Shown here: one piece after another, positions 53,277 through 62,408 of the stretch
Layout of the letters: each line of letters starts with the position of its first letter
Numbering within the stretch: the stretch's first letter is position 1
Assembly (NCBI RefSeq): GCF_023618015.1
Contig: NZ_JAJKBJ010000005.1
Coordinates: forward strand, 1-64,000
Length of the DNA stretch: 64,000 nt
From: Legionella maioricensis
Lineage (GTDB): Bacteria > Pseudomonadota > Gammaproteobacteria > Legionellales > Legionellaceae
Reading direction: 5' to 3'
Notes under the pieces: generated by a model
What the model saw: only the letters and a program-made list of their open reading frames with translations
Database searches by the model: none
Told to the model about the DNA's origin: nothing
Program-made: the position numbers and the translations under genes

Positions 53277-56200
53277 ATGGAGTTCAATGTGACCCCTTTA
53301 TTTCCTAATGCTGATGAGCCGCTTATTTTAAAACAAGGGGAGGTGGATGATTGTTACCTTTTAGCCTCTCTAGATTGTATTTTTAATGGTGGTGCGGAAT
53401 ACCTTCAGTTGTTAAAGTCAAAATTTGTTCGTACTAAAGATGGGGTTACGCTTAGAATCAAACGCACAGACCAGAGTGCTTATTTAAAACCTGAAAAAAT
53501 GAAGGGCAAATATACCTATTTTCAAGACACGTTAACTAATGAAGATGTTTTTATTTTAAGTGAAAAAGTATTAAAAGAAATTGATGATTCAGAAAAAAGC
53601 GTCCAAACCAATTCCCTTGCAGTCAAAATTTTAGAACGAATCAGCTCTTACTATTATGTTGAGGAGTGGGATCATCTTGATGAAATGGCTAGTATTAAAG
53701 CCCATAGCATAAAATTAAGGCATAGCGAAACATCTACTGTTTTTGTTGGCAAGTTAATAGGCATCCAGGCTTATGACGGGGAAGACTTTGATGAAATCCT
53801 CAAATTAAAATTAATGAAGCCCCAAGAACCCGTTTATATGAGTATGGCGTATGGGGAAGCGGATGTAATGGGAAAAATTCATGAGCGTCACAGCTTAAGA
53901 ATTGATAGTGTTGTTCCTAAACCCCACGGTGATTATGAGGTAATTTTAGTAAATCCTTGGGATAACCAAAAACGAGAGCGATATTTTTTAAAAGAACTGA
54001 AAAAAAGAGATTGTCGCTTTTGTATTTTTAGTACCAATCAACAGGAGTATGAACTGACCAGGATTCTATTAAAAAATCCTGTGGAGCGGGGAAAATATAT
54101 TTTCGAGCATCCGGAACTGGTGAATATGCTCCTTGAAATACAAACAATGAATTTGTTAAGGGATTCCAAACCGATATTGTCTTGCATCAGCTTGCATCAA
54201 CAAATGCCTTATTTGATGTCACTATATAATGTCTTATTAGTCGATGGACGAGTAAAATTGATTCAGTCCGTGGTTGAAAGCGGTGGCGATATGGAAAGGT
54301 TCATTAAATTGCTTATAACAAAAGTACCTCAAAAAGATTTAATTAAAATTATCCTTCAGTCGGAAACTCTTCAAGATCAAACAGTAAAAGTCCTAGTGGA
54401 CATGGCTATTGAAGCAAAAAAACAAAAAAGCTCACCCGCAAGCCATCTTTTCAATAAACTATCATTTTTTAACCTGATAGTGGATGCTGCGATTTATCAG
54501 CGCTCAAAAAAGCTGAAGTGCAGTGTGGAGAATGCCAAACAAAAAATTGAATCAGGAATAATCAACTATTACTTTGATAACCATAAAAGAAACAAATTGG
54601 CTCAACATGCTGGTTTACAAGATTTTTTTATAGCAAATATTTTCTCAAATGCATGGATAGAGAAAAAGTATACTCCCAGATTTCTCTTAGCATATGCAGT
54701 GGCTAAATTTATTAGCGCAAAAAACTTCTCTTTAGCCATGATTGCGCACATTCAATCCAGCGATGCTTCTCTGGTAAATGAGGTATTCTTGAATGAAATT
54801 CTCTTTAATTGTCCCTGTGAAAATCCTCGAGAATTGTTTGCTGGTTTGCATGCATTAAACCAACTTAACCTTGAATTAGCACAGGCGTTATTACCGTTGG
54901 CTATTAAAAAAATCAAATTGCTTTTTAACGTCTCGATGACCCAACTTACTACAGATGTTGCATTGGAAAAGTCCAGCGAATTTAAATGGTGGTTTATATC
55001 TTTGACACGTGTTGCGCAATCAAAGCCTGTTGATAATCCGGACCCTCAATCTTTATTAATCCAAAAGGCTAAAAGGGTAGTTAGTACTTATGTCGAAAAA
55101 ATCAAAAATTTCCCGGTAGTATTTGATTACTCTTTAGGTTCTCAAAGTATTGAACTCAGGTGTGCCAACTTAATACTCACACTCGAAAATAAAGTAAGAA
55201 GAAATCCTGATTTGAGAGAAGCTACAAAAGTCTTGGGCTTTATATCTCTACATCCTGAAATCAGTGACGTGCTGGCAGATAAAAAACGAATAATACAAGA
55301 AATTGCTGCTCAACAAATAAAGCAAAAAAAAGCTGAAAAAGTAATTATGAATATTGTGGAGCAAATTAATTTGTTTCCATTTTCATTTGAGAAAATTATT
55401 ACCAGTAAAGCCATTGAATTACATTGTACTTCTCTGATAGCTAAACTTAATGAGCTCACTAAGGTTAATCCTTTATTGAATCAGGCACTTCAAATCCTGG
55501 GTCTTAAAGATCTGCATCCTCAAATAATCCTTGCTATGACGAATAAAATAGAGTTGATCAAGGGGGCTGCGTCTCAACAAAAGCTTAGTCTGGAACGTGC
55601 TGAAAGTGCAGTGCAGAGTTATGTAAAGCAAATTAATGATTTTCCATTTTCATTTTCTAATGTGGTTACTACTAAATCGGTAGTATTAACACGTACCTTT
55701 TTAATGCGTCAGCTTGAAGATATAGTGAAAGGAAAAGATTTGAGTGAAGCACAGCTTACCTTGGGGTATTTTGGGCAACATCCTGAAATAACGGATGCGC
55801 TTAATAATAAAAAAAGAGCGATTCAGCTGGAAGCAGGTATGACTGAAAATGCTATCACTTCCAAAAATGAAGCCTTCAAAACCATTCAGTATATCAAATT
55901 TGCAACTTACTTAGAGAGTGTACGCAAACTGGTTGAAATTTTAGAGGGTAAGGCAGAAAACAATAAAAATTATCAGAAAATTGCTGAAAAAGGACGTAAT
56001 TTCTACAATACATTGGCAACAGCACAGTATATTTTCTTAAATTCAGGTAAACCTAAAGAAAAAAATACAGCTGAATTTAAGAAAAATTGTCTTAATGCAA
56101 TTGAGACTGTTCCAGCGGTATTATTAGAACATCATGGTTGGATGCGGGCAATTGGGGATATTAATAAGGCTTTATCATCAATAATAACTTTAGCCAGTAT

Positions 56201-56315
56201 TCATGGGACAACAGGTCGATGCGGATTATTTACCCAACCCATTAATGCAAAAACAACTCATAAATTGCCTTTAACACTTCCTGTGATAACTATTGGCTCA
56301 ATGGCATCTGCTTAG
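53277..56315 (+). CDS. Calpain-like cysteine protease with three internal repeats, effector candidate
   Basis: 1,012 residues, no signal peptide. The N-terminal 250 residues match the calpain (C2 papain-fold) active site: 'LKQGEVDDCYLLASLDCI' (Q20 oxyanion, C26 nucleophile; calpain has QGxLGDCWLLA), 'HERHSLRIDS' with H205, and 'VNPWDNQ' with N226 (calpain RNPWG). The middle part is helical. Three ~90-residue repeats (about 605-700, 702-790, 790-865) share 'YVxxIxxFPxxF', an 'IEL/VVL' strand and 'LGxxxxHPEIxxAL'. Delivery into the host and cleavage of a host protein are inferred from the leaderless design and Legionella context. The ATG start lacks an obvious ribosome site. Confidence 0.7.
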   Translation: MEFNVTPLFPNADEPLILKQGEVDDCYLLASLDCIFNGGAEYLQLLKSKFVRTKDGVTLRIKRTDQSAYLKPEKMKGKYTYFQDTLTNEDVFILSEKVLKEIDDSEKSVQTNSLAVKILERISSYYYVEEWDHLDEMASIKAHSIKLRHSETSTVFVGKLIGIQAYDGEDFDEILKLKLMKPQEPVYMSMAYGEADVMGKIHERHSLRIDSVVPKPHGDYEVILVNPWDNQKRERYFLKELKKRDCRFCIFSTNQQEYELTRILLKNPVERGKYIFEHPELVNMLLEIQTMNLLRDSKPILSCISLHQQMPYLMSLYNVLLVDGRVKLIQSVVESGGDMERFIKLLITKVPQKDLIKIILQSETLQDQTVKVLVDMAIEAKKQKSSPASHLFNKLSFFNLIVDAAIYQRSKKLKCSVENAKQKIESGIINYYFDNHKRNKLAQHAGLQDFFIANIFSNAWIEKKYTPRFLLAYAVAKFISAKNFSLAMIAHIQSSDASLVNEVFLNEILFNCPCENPRELFAGLHALNQLNLELAQALLPLAIKKIKLLFNVSMTQLTTDVALEKSSEFKWWFISLTRVAQSKPVDNPDPQSLLIQKAKRVVSTYVEKIKNFPVVFDYSLGSQSIELRCANLILTLENKVRRNPDLREATKVLGFISLHPEISDVLADKKRIIQEIAAQQIKQKKAEKVIMNIVEQINLFPFSFEKIITSKAIELHCTSLIAKLNELTKVNPLLNQALQILGLKDLHPQIILAMTNKIELIKGAASQQKLSLERAESAVQSYVKQINDFPFSFSNVVTTKSVVLTRTFLMRQLEDIVKGKDLSEAQLTLGYFGQHPEITDALNNKKRAIQLEAGMTENAITSKNEAFKTIQYIKFATYLESVRKLVEILEGKAENNKNYQKIAEKGRNFYNTLATAQYIFLNSGKPKEKNTAEFKKNCLNAIETVPAVLLEHHGWMRAIGDINKALSSIITLASIHGTTGRCGLFTQPINAKTTHKLPLTLPVITIGSMASA

Positions 56316-56398
56316 AATTTTGTTCGGGCGAATAGGACAGTAGTCGACGGATCAGGCCTTTGAAAAACATCAGGTCTGATCCGGTAGCTTCTAAATGA

Positions 56399-56635
56399 TT
56401 ATCTGTAGCAACGTAATTGACCCCACATATTACGCCAGCAATGTGGATGATTGGGGACTGCAGTGGCTCCTGCACCAGGATGATTTAATATACATCCATG
56501 ATAAGTATAGTGGTAACCGTAGCCACAGCCTTGAGCTGCATTGGCAGTTGATGTAAAACTTACCGCAAAAAATAATAGACCTATTATGCCAAGAGTACGT
56601 AATACTCTTGAAAACCACATAGAATCTTTATTCAT
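56399..56635 (-). CDS. Small secreted Gly/His/Tyr-rich protein
   Basis: 78 residues with a signal peptide ('VLRTLGIIGLLFFAVSFTSTANA', cut near residue 33). The mature part 'CGYGYHYTYHGCILNHPGAG...HCWRNMWGQLRCYR' has four cysteines and begins like the GCGPGxHxNxxGxC family of tiny exported proteins. Function unknown. A GGAGCATGTC ribosome site lies upstream of the ATG. It converges on the calpain-like gene. Confidence 0.65.
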   Translation of the reverse strand: MNKDSMWFSRVLRTLGIIGLLFFAVSFTSTANAAQGCGYGYHYTYHGCILNHPGAGATAVPNHPHCWRNMWGQLRCYR

Positions 56636-57212
56636 GACATGCTCCTTAGATTTTATTGTTTTTCCTCCCTAAGTATAGATTTTATTTTTCAATTTGTGCA
56701 AATGATTGGCAAAAGGTTTTATTATTTCTAATATCGTCAGTCCGTAAAATGAATACATGACTTCAATCCATTCTCAATCCCTAATTCTTGAGTCCCTCTT
56801 TACGTCATTTCGAGTACCTTACGTTCATCTAGAGCACCTTACGTCATCTCGAGCACCTTACGTCATCTCGAGCATAGCGAGAGATCTCCTGGAATGAGCA
56901 CCGGGTCATCATTTGGAGATCCCTCACTTCGTTCGGGATGACGTAAGGCGTTCGGGATGACGTAAGGCGTTCGGGATGACGTAAGGCGTTCGGGATGAAC
57001 GTAAGGCGTTCGGGATGAACGTAAGGCGTTCGGGATGAACGTAAGGCGTTCGGGATGAACGTAAGGTGCTCGAGATGAACGTAAGGTACTCGAGATGACG
57101 AGATACAAAGCTCCACAGAAAGTTCAATGAACAACAATCTCTAAATTTATATCTACCAGAGTCGAAAAATGTATATTATAATAAGACTTTATTGTTCTTA
57201 TCCCTCATTAGG
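56636..57212. repeat. Amplified palindromic repeat array (CGTCATCC type)
   Basis: A core element (about 56870-56942: gagagatctcc ... ggagatccctcac) is flanked on the left by four 19-20 base units (56801-56876) and on the right by eight (56943-57098: two of 19 bases, then 20-base units) in the opposite orientation. The outermost units on both sides read 'ctcgag' while the inner right ones read 'ttcggg'. The whole forms a long imperfect inverted repeat. No gene is present; the many frames across it are artefacts of the repeat. The remaining bases to 57212 are plain AT-rich intergenic sequence before tRNA-Lys. Confidence 0.8.
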
Positions 57213-57285
57213 GGGCCGTTAGCTCAGCTGGTAGAGCAGGAGACTCTTAATCTCTTGGTCGTAGGTTCGATCCCTACACGGCCCA
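57213..57285 (+). tRNA. tRNA-Lys (anticodon CTT)
   Basis: 73 bases that fold into a standard cloverleaf: acceptor GGGCCGT / ACGGCCC, D arm GCTC...GAGC, anticodon stem GGAGA / TCTCT with loop CTCTTAA (anticodon CTT), and T arm GTAGG-TTCGATC-CCTAC. Discriminator base is A and the CCA tail is not encoded. Confidence 0.93.
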
Positions 57286-57373
57286 TCACTCTCAGTGACA
57301 TTTGACTAAGCATTCCCTGTTTTGTTCTTTTGATGTACAATATGTCGATTAATGACCATATCACGGGAAAGGT

Positions 57374-58597
57374 GTGTCTACAGCTCAACCTCAAAAAGCA
57401 TATCAATGGGTAGCCAGTTTATATTTTTTTCAAAGTATGCCTTTTGCCGTTGTGACCTTAATTGGCACACTCATGTATCAGCAGTATGGTCTGAAAAATG
57501 CCCAATCAATTTTTCTAACCAGTCTTTTAACGCTTCCCTGGGCTATTAAGCCCGTTTTTGCGCCTCTATTGGAATCTTGGTCCACCAAAAAAAGGCTGAC
57601 GGTCTTGACTCAATTATTAGTATCAATTTTATTTCTTTTATTGGCTATTAGCGTCAATCATCATTATTTCCTGATGATCAGCATTCTGGGATTTGCTGGT
57701 TTAGCTTTGATTTCATCCCTTCATGATATTGTTTCAGATGGGGTTTATTTGCTCAATTTGGATAGCCAAAGTCAGAAGCGTTATGTGGGGTTACGCACCG
57801 TTTTCTACCAATTAGGGCGCTTGGTTATTAAAGGGGGGCTGCTGGCATTAATGGCACAACTCGCTATTTATTATGAAATAAATGTATGGCAAGCTTTTTT
57901 TCTCAGTTTATTCCTGATGGGATCTTTATTGACCCTTTATCACTTCATTAAACTACCTGAGATTGAGAAAAAAGCAGTATCTGTTAAAGAAAATTATTTT
58001 TTAATTTTCAAGAAGTTGTTAGGTAACCATTCTATATACCCTGCGTTAATTTTTATTTTTTTGTATAATTTTTCCGAAGCGCAAATGCAAAAAATTATTC
58101 CTGTGTTTTTATTAGATGAAACAGGGGTAGGTTTGCCTCTCTCAAAGGTAGGTGAAATATACGGCATTGCGGGCAGTTTATCGATGATGTTTGGAGTATC
58201 CATTTCTGCTTATTTGCTTACTCATTTCTCCATCGAAGGGTGTATAAAAAAATTAACTCTTTTAGGCTGTTTGGGGCACTTATTTTATTTGATGCTTCTT
58301 GGGTATGAAAATAAGGCCTACTTACTTTATGCCACAATAATATTCAGTCAATTTGTCGCGGGTCTGGTTAACGGTGCTTACATGAGCTATTTGCTTTCTA
58401 TTGCCAATAAAAGTGACTACCCCATGTCAATGTACACAATTTGTACGGCTATTATGGCTTTGAGTTACGTGTTTTTTGGCGCGTTAAGCGGTTTGGTAGA
58501 ACAATACACCGGTTACACAGTTTTTTTTGCTTATATTTTTATTGCTAATCTGTTGTTGATTGTCCTGACTTACTGGATGGTAGATAAGCATGATTAA
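57374..58597 (+). CDS. MFS transporter
   Basis: 407 residues starting at GTG 57374, with GGGAAAGG just before it. Twelve hydrophobic helices can be traced, with a central charged loop (about 195-215) and 'SLHDIVSDGVYL' in helix 4. The pattern is of the AmpG-like/solute permease branch of the MFS. The substrate is unknown. The next gene, a LuxR-type regulator, overlaps it by 8 bases, so transporter and regulator are coupled and may concern the same small molecule. Confidence 0.8.
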   Translation: MSTAQPQKAYQWVASLYFFQSMPFAVVTLIGTLMYQQYGLKNAQSIFLTSLLTLPWAIKPVFAPLLESWSTKKRLTVLTQLLVSILFLLLAISVNHHYFLMISILGFAGLALISSLHDIVSDGVYLLNLDSQSQKRYVGLRTVFYQLGRLVIKGGLLALMAQLAIYYEINVWQAFFLSLFLMGSLLTLYHFIKLPEIEKKAVSVKENYFLIFKKLLGNHSIYPALIFIFLYNFSEAQMQKIIPVFLLDETGVGLPLSKVGEIYGIAGSLSMMFGVSISAYLLTHFSIEGCIKKLTLLGCLGHLFYLMLLGYENKAYLLYATIIFSQFVAGLVNGAYMSYLLSIANKSDYPMSMYTICTAIMALSYVFFGALSGLVEQYTGYTVFFAYIFIANLLLIVLTYWMVDKHD

Positions 58598-59330
58598 TTA
58601 TCTTGAACAATTAGAAAATGCGTTGGTGCAAGCAAGTAAGATAGCAGATTGTGATCAAGCCCTAACTTCTTATTTGAATAAGAGAGGAATTACTACTTTT
58701 TCATTTACTTATTACGCCTATCATCCTAATTCTGCCAATAAATTAAAATATGACATGTGTTCTTCTAATTTCCGAACTTGGCATCAACATTATTTGGAAG
58801 AGCAGTATAACGATATTGATAGCACACTGAGCTTTGTTTATAACAATAGTTTACCGATCTATTGGAATTTACAACAACAACTTGCCCAGGCAACCAGTGA
58901 CACAGAACGAAAGATGCGCGAGGACTCTATCGCATTTGGTGCTGAAGCAGGTTTATCCATTCCTATTCATGGGCCACATAATAATTTTGCTATTTTATTG
59001 CTGGTTCAAATGAAAAATGAATCATGTGATGTACAGCTGGCTCAAGCTCAATATGAGTTTTTTGCTGCTTCTCATTGTTATTATCACTACATTCAGTCGC
59101 ACCTGTTGGATGAGGTAGGAGAAAAAGAACTTTTTGGCATAACCCAGCGCGAAATCCAATGTTTGCTTTTAATAGCTAAGCATTATTCGGTAAAACAAAT
59201 GGCGCAGCAACTTGAAGTCAGTGAACGAACCATTAATTTTCATATTCAAAAAATCAATAAAAAGTTAGGCATGAAAAATAAATATCAGTCTTTAGCCAAG
59301 GCCTTAGATTATCAATTATTAACGCTATGA
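58590..59330 (+). CDS. LuxR-type regulator (possible LuxR solo)
   Basis: 246 residues. The N-terminal 165 residues resemble an autoinducer-binding domain ('FRTWHQHYLEEQYNDIDSTLSF' with the conserved W, Y and D positions, and 'GAEAGLSIPIHGP'). A LuxR helix-turn-helix follows at about 180-240 ('LFGITQREIQCLLLIAKHYSVKQMAQQLEVSERTINFHIQ'). No LuxI synthase lies nearby. It overlaps the transporter by 8 bases and precedes two chitinase genes by about 100 bases; control of these neighbours is plausible but unproven. Confidence 0.85.
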   Translation: MINYLEQLENALVQASKIADCDQALTSYLNKRGITTFSFTYYAYHPNSANKLKYDMCSSNFRTWHQHYLEEQYNDIDSTLSFVYNNSLPIYWNLQQQLAQATSDTERKMREDSIAFGAEAGLSIPIHGPHNNFAILLLVQMKNESCDVQLAQAQYEFFAASHCYYHYIQSHLLDEVGEKELFGITQREIQCLLLIAKHYSVKQMAQQLEVSERTINFHIQKINKKLGMKNKYQSLAKALDYQLLTL

Positions 59331-59432
59331 ACCGCAAAAAATCTTAACGTATTACCCCTGTTAAAAATGACAGTGGTTTAGTAATTATCAAAGAAGTTAA
59401 AATTTCATCATTGCTTCTATTGGAGAAACAAA

Positions 59433-60947
59433 GTGAAGACTTTAAAAAAAATAGTGTTACCGATTATTGCTGCCTCATTAGTACCTTTAGCCGCTCAGGC
59501 CTCATTGACTTTGTATACTACAAGTTGGTCCATGTATGGTGAAAATCCTTATGAATACGATGGCGCTTATAAAAATGGTCAGCCATATGGAAAATTAGCT
59601 TACGTGAACAATCCTGAAATGGTTGCTCAATTTAATAAGGCAGATGTTATTGCCTGGGGGTTTTTACAAGTATGGAATAGCCAGGATCCGAATCAGGCAC
59701 AATATCAAGTTCCAGGTTCGTGGAATGGTCTCATGCACTTTGATGATTTATGGGGTGAGTTGCCTTTAGAGGGATCATGGATATCACCACTCCCACCAGA
59801 AACAAAAGATTTTTTAACCTTTTGCGGTGCTAATAATGGGGCTTGTGCGGCCATACAAACCAATGGGAATACTGGCAGCAAAGAATTATTTGTTTATACC
59901 GATCAAAGGGGCGTGGGCCAGCTGAATAGTTTTGGCGCTTTTATTAACTCCAATAAATACACTGCGAAACGGATTATTGCTATCGGTGGTGCAAATACTG
60001 TTGAAAATAAAGCAGTCAGTACTTCTACCTTCGAGGCTATTTTTGCCAATCAAAATAAATTCTTAACTCAATTTAAGTCATGGATGGACCATTTTAAAAA
60101 TTTACGGGGAGTTGATTATGATTTTGAACCTCCCATCGATTTGCAAACAGGAGGACAATTGCCTCCTGATGAAAAAACAAGTGCAGACTATAGGCACTTA
60201 TTCGACCTGGTAAAAGCGAGTAGGCAAACATTAGGCAAAGATGCATATATTTCTGTAACAATTACCGTTAACAAAGAATATTTGGAGCAAATCAATCAGT
60301 CTGTTGAGGGCGGGTGGTTTAAAGAAATAGCTCCTTTTGTCGACAGTGTAAATTTGATGACTTATGATCTTCATGGTCCATGGAGCAAAAGCAGCGATCC
60401 TTATACGGCAGTACACGCTTATTTAAAGCAGCCTGATACCAATCATAAAGATGAATTTGCAATTAATTATGCAACCGATTCAATCACTGCCCAAGTACTA
60501 TCTTACGGTATGCCCGCAGCTAAATTGCAAGTTGGTATTGCAGCGTACGGTCGAGGTTTTTCAGGTGTTACTCCTGGTGACGATGTCAATTATCCAGGAT
60601 TTGAGCAATCATGGACAGGTGCCAGTCATTTTTCACCAGCCTATACCAAGCAAGATGGTTTATTACCCTATAATTCGGTTGATAAAGTAATCAACGAGCT
60701 GAATTATAAGACTTACTCCATCAATACCATCGGTGACGATAACCAACCCGTTGTTTCTGGAGCATATCTTTATAATCCTGCCACACAACAATTTATTGGT
60801 TATCAATCACCAGAAGTGATCAGGTCTTTATGTGAGTTTGTGAAAGCAAAACAATTGCAAGGAGCCATCATGTGGAGTGCGGACACGGATTTGCCTGTGT
60901 CCAATCCCAACAGTTTAGTGGCTACCTATAAAAAACATTGTAATTAG
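59433..60947 (+). CDS. Secreted GH18 chitinase-like protein
   Basis: 504 residues from GTG 59433, with TGGAGAAA upstream. A signal peptide is cut after 'PLAAQA' (about 23). The GH18 active-site strand reads 'LRGVDYDFEPP', with acid catalyst E232 and the two preceding Asp (228, 230) present, but the first position of the DxxDxDxE motif is Arg225. 'VNLMTYDLHGPW' and 'GAIMWSADTD' are other GH18 elements. Likely exported by the type II system and cleaving chitin or a related glycan. It is followed by a second GH18 gene 20 bases downstream. Confidence 0.85.
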   Translation: MKTLKKIVLPIIAASLVPLAAQASLTLYTTSWSMYGENPYEYDGAYKNGQPYGKLAYVNNPEMVAQFNKADVIAWGFLQVWNSQDPNQAQYQVPGSWNGLMHFDDLWGELPLEGSWISPLPPETKDFLTFCGANNGACAAIQTNGNTGSKELFVYTDQRGVGQLNSFGAFINSNKYTAKRIIAIGGANTVENKAVSTSTFEAIFANQNKFLTQFKSWMDHFKNLRGVDYDFEPPIDLQTGGQLPPDEKTSADYRHLFDLVKASRQTLGKDAYISVTITVNKEYLEQINQSVEGGWFKEIAPFVDSVNLMTYDLHGPWSKSSDPYTAVHAYLKQPDTNHKDEFAINYATDSITAQVLSYGMPAAKLQVGIAAYGRGFSGVTPGDDVNYPGFEQSWTGASHFSPAYTKQDGLLPYNSVDKVINELNYKTYSINTIGDDNQPVVSGAYLYNPATQQFIGYQSPEVIRSLCEFVKAKQLQGAIMWSADTDLPVSNPNSLVATYKKHCN

Positions 60948-60967
60948 CAAAGTGTGCGAAAGAAAAT

Positions 60968-62215
60968 ATGAAGACGCTATTCATTAATTTGTTCTTGGGT
61001 TTAGTCCTCTTAAGCATTGTCAGTACGGGCAATGCGAGGGGAAAACCTTTCTGTGCTAATGGACAAAGCAATTACCCTATGGTTATTGGTTATTTAGGAG
61101 CCGACTCTTCCTGGAAATTAAAAAATGGCGATCAGGTAAAATTAGCGGAACAATTGTCTCATGTCAGTGTGATCAATTACTCATTTATTCGTTTGGCAAA
61201 AGATACTAATGGCCATACAATCCTTGCGCCCACGGCGCAGGACATTGAAAATATTCAATTACTACGCCAAATTAAACCGGATTTACCGATTATGATTGCT
61301 GTGGGTGGTTGGGGCGAGCGCGAAGGATTCAAGCCTTTTTTGGAAAATGAGTATCAACGCACCATTTTTGTAAAATCAGTACAAGAGTTATTGGCTCAAT
61401 ACCGTCTTGATGGTATAGATGTTGACTGGGAAAATGAACTATTGGCCAGCGAGCAGGAGATATCCGGAGTGGCGGCCTTACTTAAACTACTTCATGAGCA
61501 AATTGGAAAAAGTGGTTATTGCGTAACCAATGCGGTACCTGGAACAAAAGCTTATTGGACTCAATACCCTGATGCATCGTTATGGCAGGCTTATGTGAAT
61601 TGGACGACGGTGATGGCGTATGACAATTACGGAACTTTTGGTCCAAGAACCGAACATGCAGCAGCTCTCTATGAGCCACATCGAATCAATGAGGAAGGCT
61701 ATCCTTATCCTAATACATCGGGGAATAAAGCGGTTCAACATTACTATAAGCAGGGATTAGCAGCGAATAAAATTATTTTGGGAATCCCCTTTTATTGTCA
61801 TTCTTATTTTATCAATAACAACACAATTGTGGCGCAGGCTGATGCTCCTGGATTGCATGTGCCAGTATTGGATCCGAACATCAGCAGTCAAGTAAGTTAT
61901 ATGGACGCTTATACTGCTTATGGCGATAAACTATACACTTATACTCTTAATCCTGGTAACTCCGCTTTTCATGCTGTTTCTTTTTATGGTTTGATCCCAA
62001 TCGAGCATACTGAAATAAGCCGTTTTATGAGTTGTGAGGGGCCTCAATCCGTATTAGATAAAGTCGCCTATGTTAAAGGCAATAATCCAATGAGCAAAGG
62101 GTCACAAAAAATCATTAAGCTCGGCGGAGTATCGTTTTGGAGCTTACAACAGGACTTACCTTTTCCTCATCCCCAATCTTTATTGCATGCAATTAATGAG
62201 GGGTTCAATCAATAG
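60968..62215 (+). CDS. Secreted GH18 chitinase
   Basis: 415 residues with a signal peptide ('LFINLFLGLVLLSIVSTGNA'). The catalytic motif is complete: 'LDGIDVDWENE' with D148, D151, D153 and E155. 'VGGWGEREGF', 'TTVMAYDNYGTF', 'LGIPFY' and 'GVSFWSLQQDLP' are further GH18 strands. It should cleave beta-1,4-GlcNAc links outside the cell. It is co-oriented with and 20 bases from the preceding GH18 gene and so probably in one transcript. Confidence 0.9.
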   Translation: MKTLFINLFLGLVLLSIVSTGNARGKPFCANGQSNYPMVIGYLGADSSWKLKNGDQVKLAEQLSHVSVINYSFIRLAKDTNGHTILAPTAQDIENIQLLRQIKPDLPIMIAVGGWGEREGFKPFLENEYQRTIFVKSVQELLAQYRLDGIDVDWENELLASEQEISGVAALLKLLHEQIGKSGYCVTNAVPGTKAYWTQYPDASLWQAYVNWTTVMAYDNYGTFGPRTEHAAALYEPHRINEEGYPYPNTSGNKAVQHYYKQGLAANKIILGIPFYCHSYFINNNTIVAQADAPGLHVPVLDPNISSQVSYMDAYTAYGDKLYTYTLNPGNSAFHAVSFYGLIPIEHTEISRFMSCEGPQSVLDKVAYVKGNNPMSKGSQKIIKLGGVSFWSLQQDLPFPHPQSLLHAINEGFNQ

Positions 62216-62408
62216 AATTGTTAGTTAATTTCTTTCCAAAAAAAAATCAACCAGATAGAATGTTTAGGTTAATGACGATGCAGGCAGTATCCTTTCTACA
62301 GCCTATTTAGCATCGGCTTTAATTTAAGCTTTACCGGAATACAAGGAGTAAAAATTAATTTTTACTTCATGCGCCTGAAAATATCTCTCTTACTATAAGG
62401 ACATAATA

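Noticed and set aside
56801-57098. CRISPR array
   Set aside because: Units are contiguous without unique spacers, there are no cas genes, and the two sides are in opposite orientation.
56844-57137. Several overlapping repeat-rich frames over the palindromic array
   Set aside because: Products of the 19-20 base tandem units read in different frames; unit length changes break any single frame.
57213-57285. Integration (att) site for a mobile island at tRNA-Lys
   Set aside because: No integrase gene and no direct repeat of the tRNA 3' end seen in the window.
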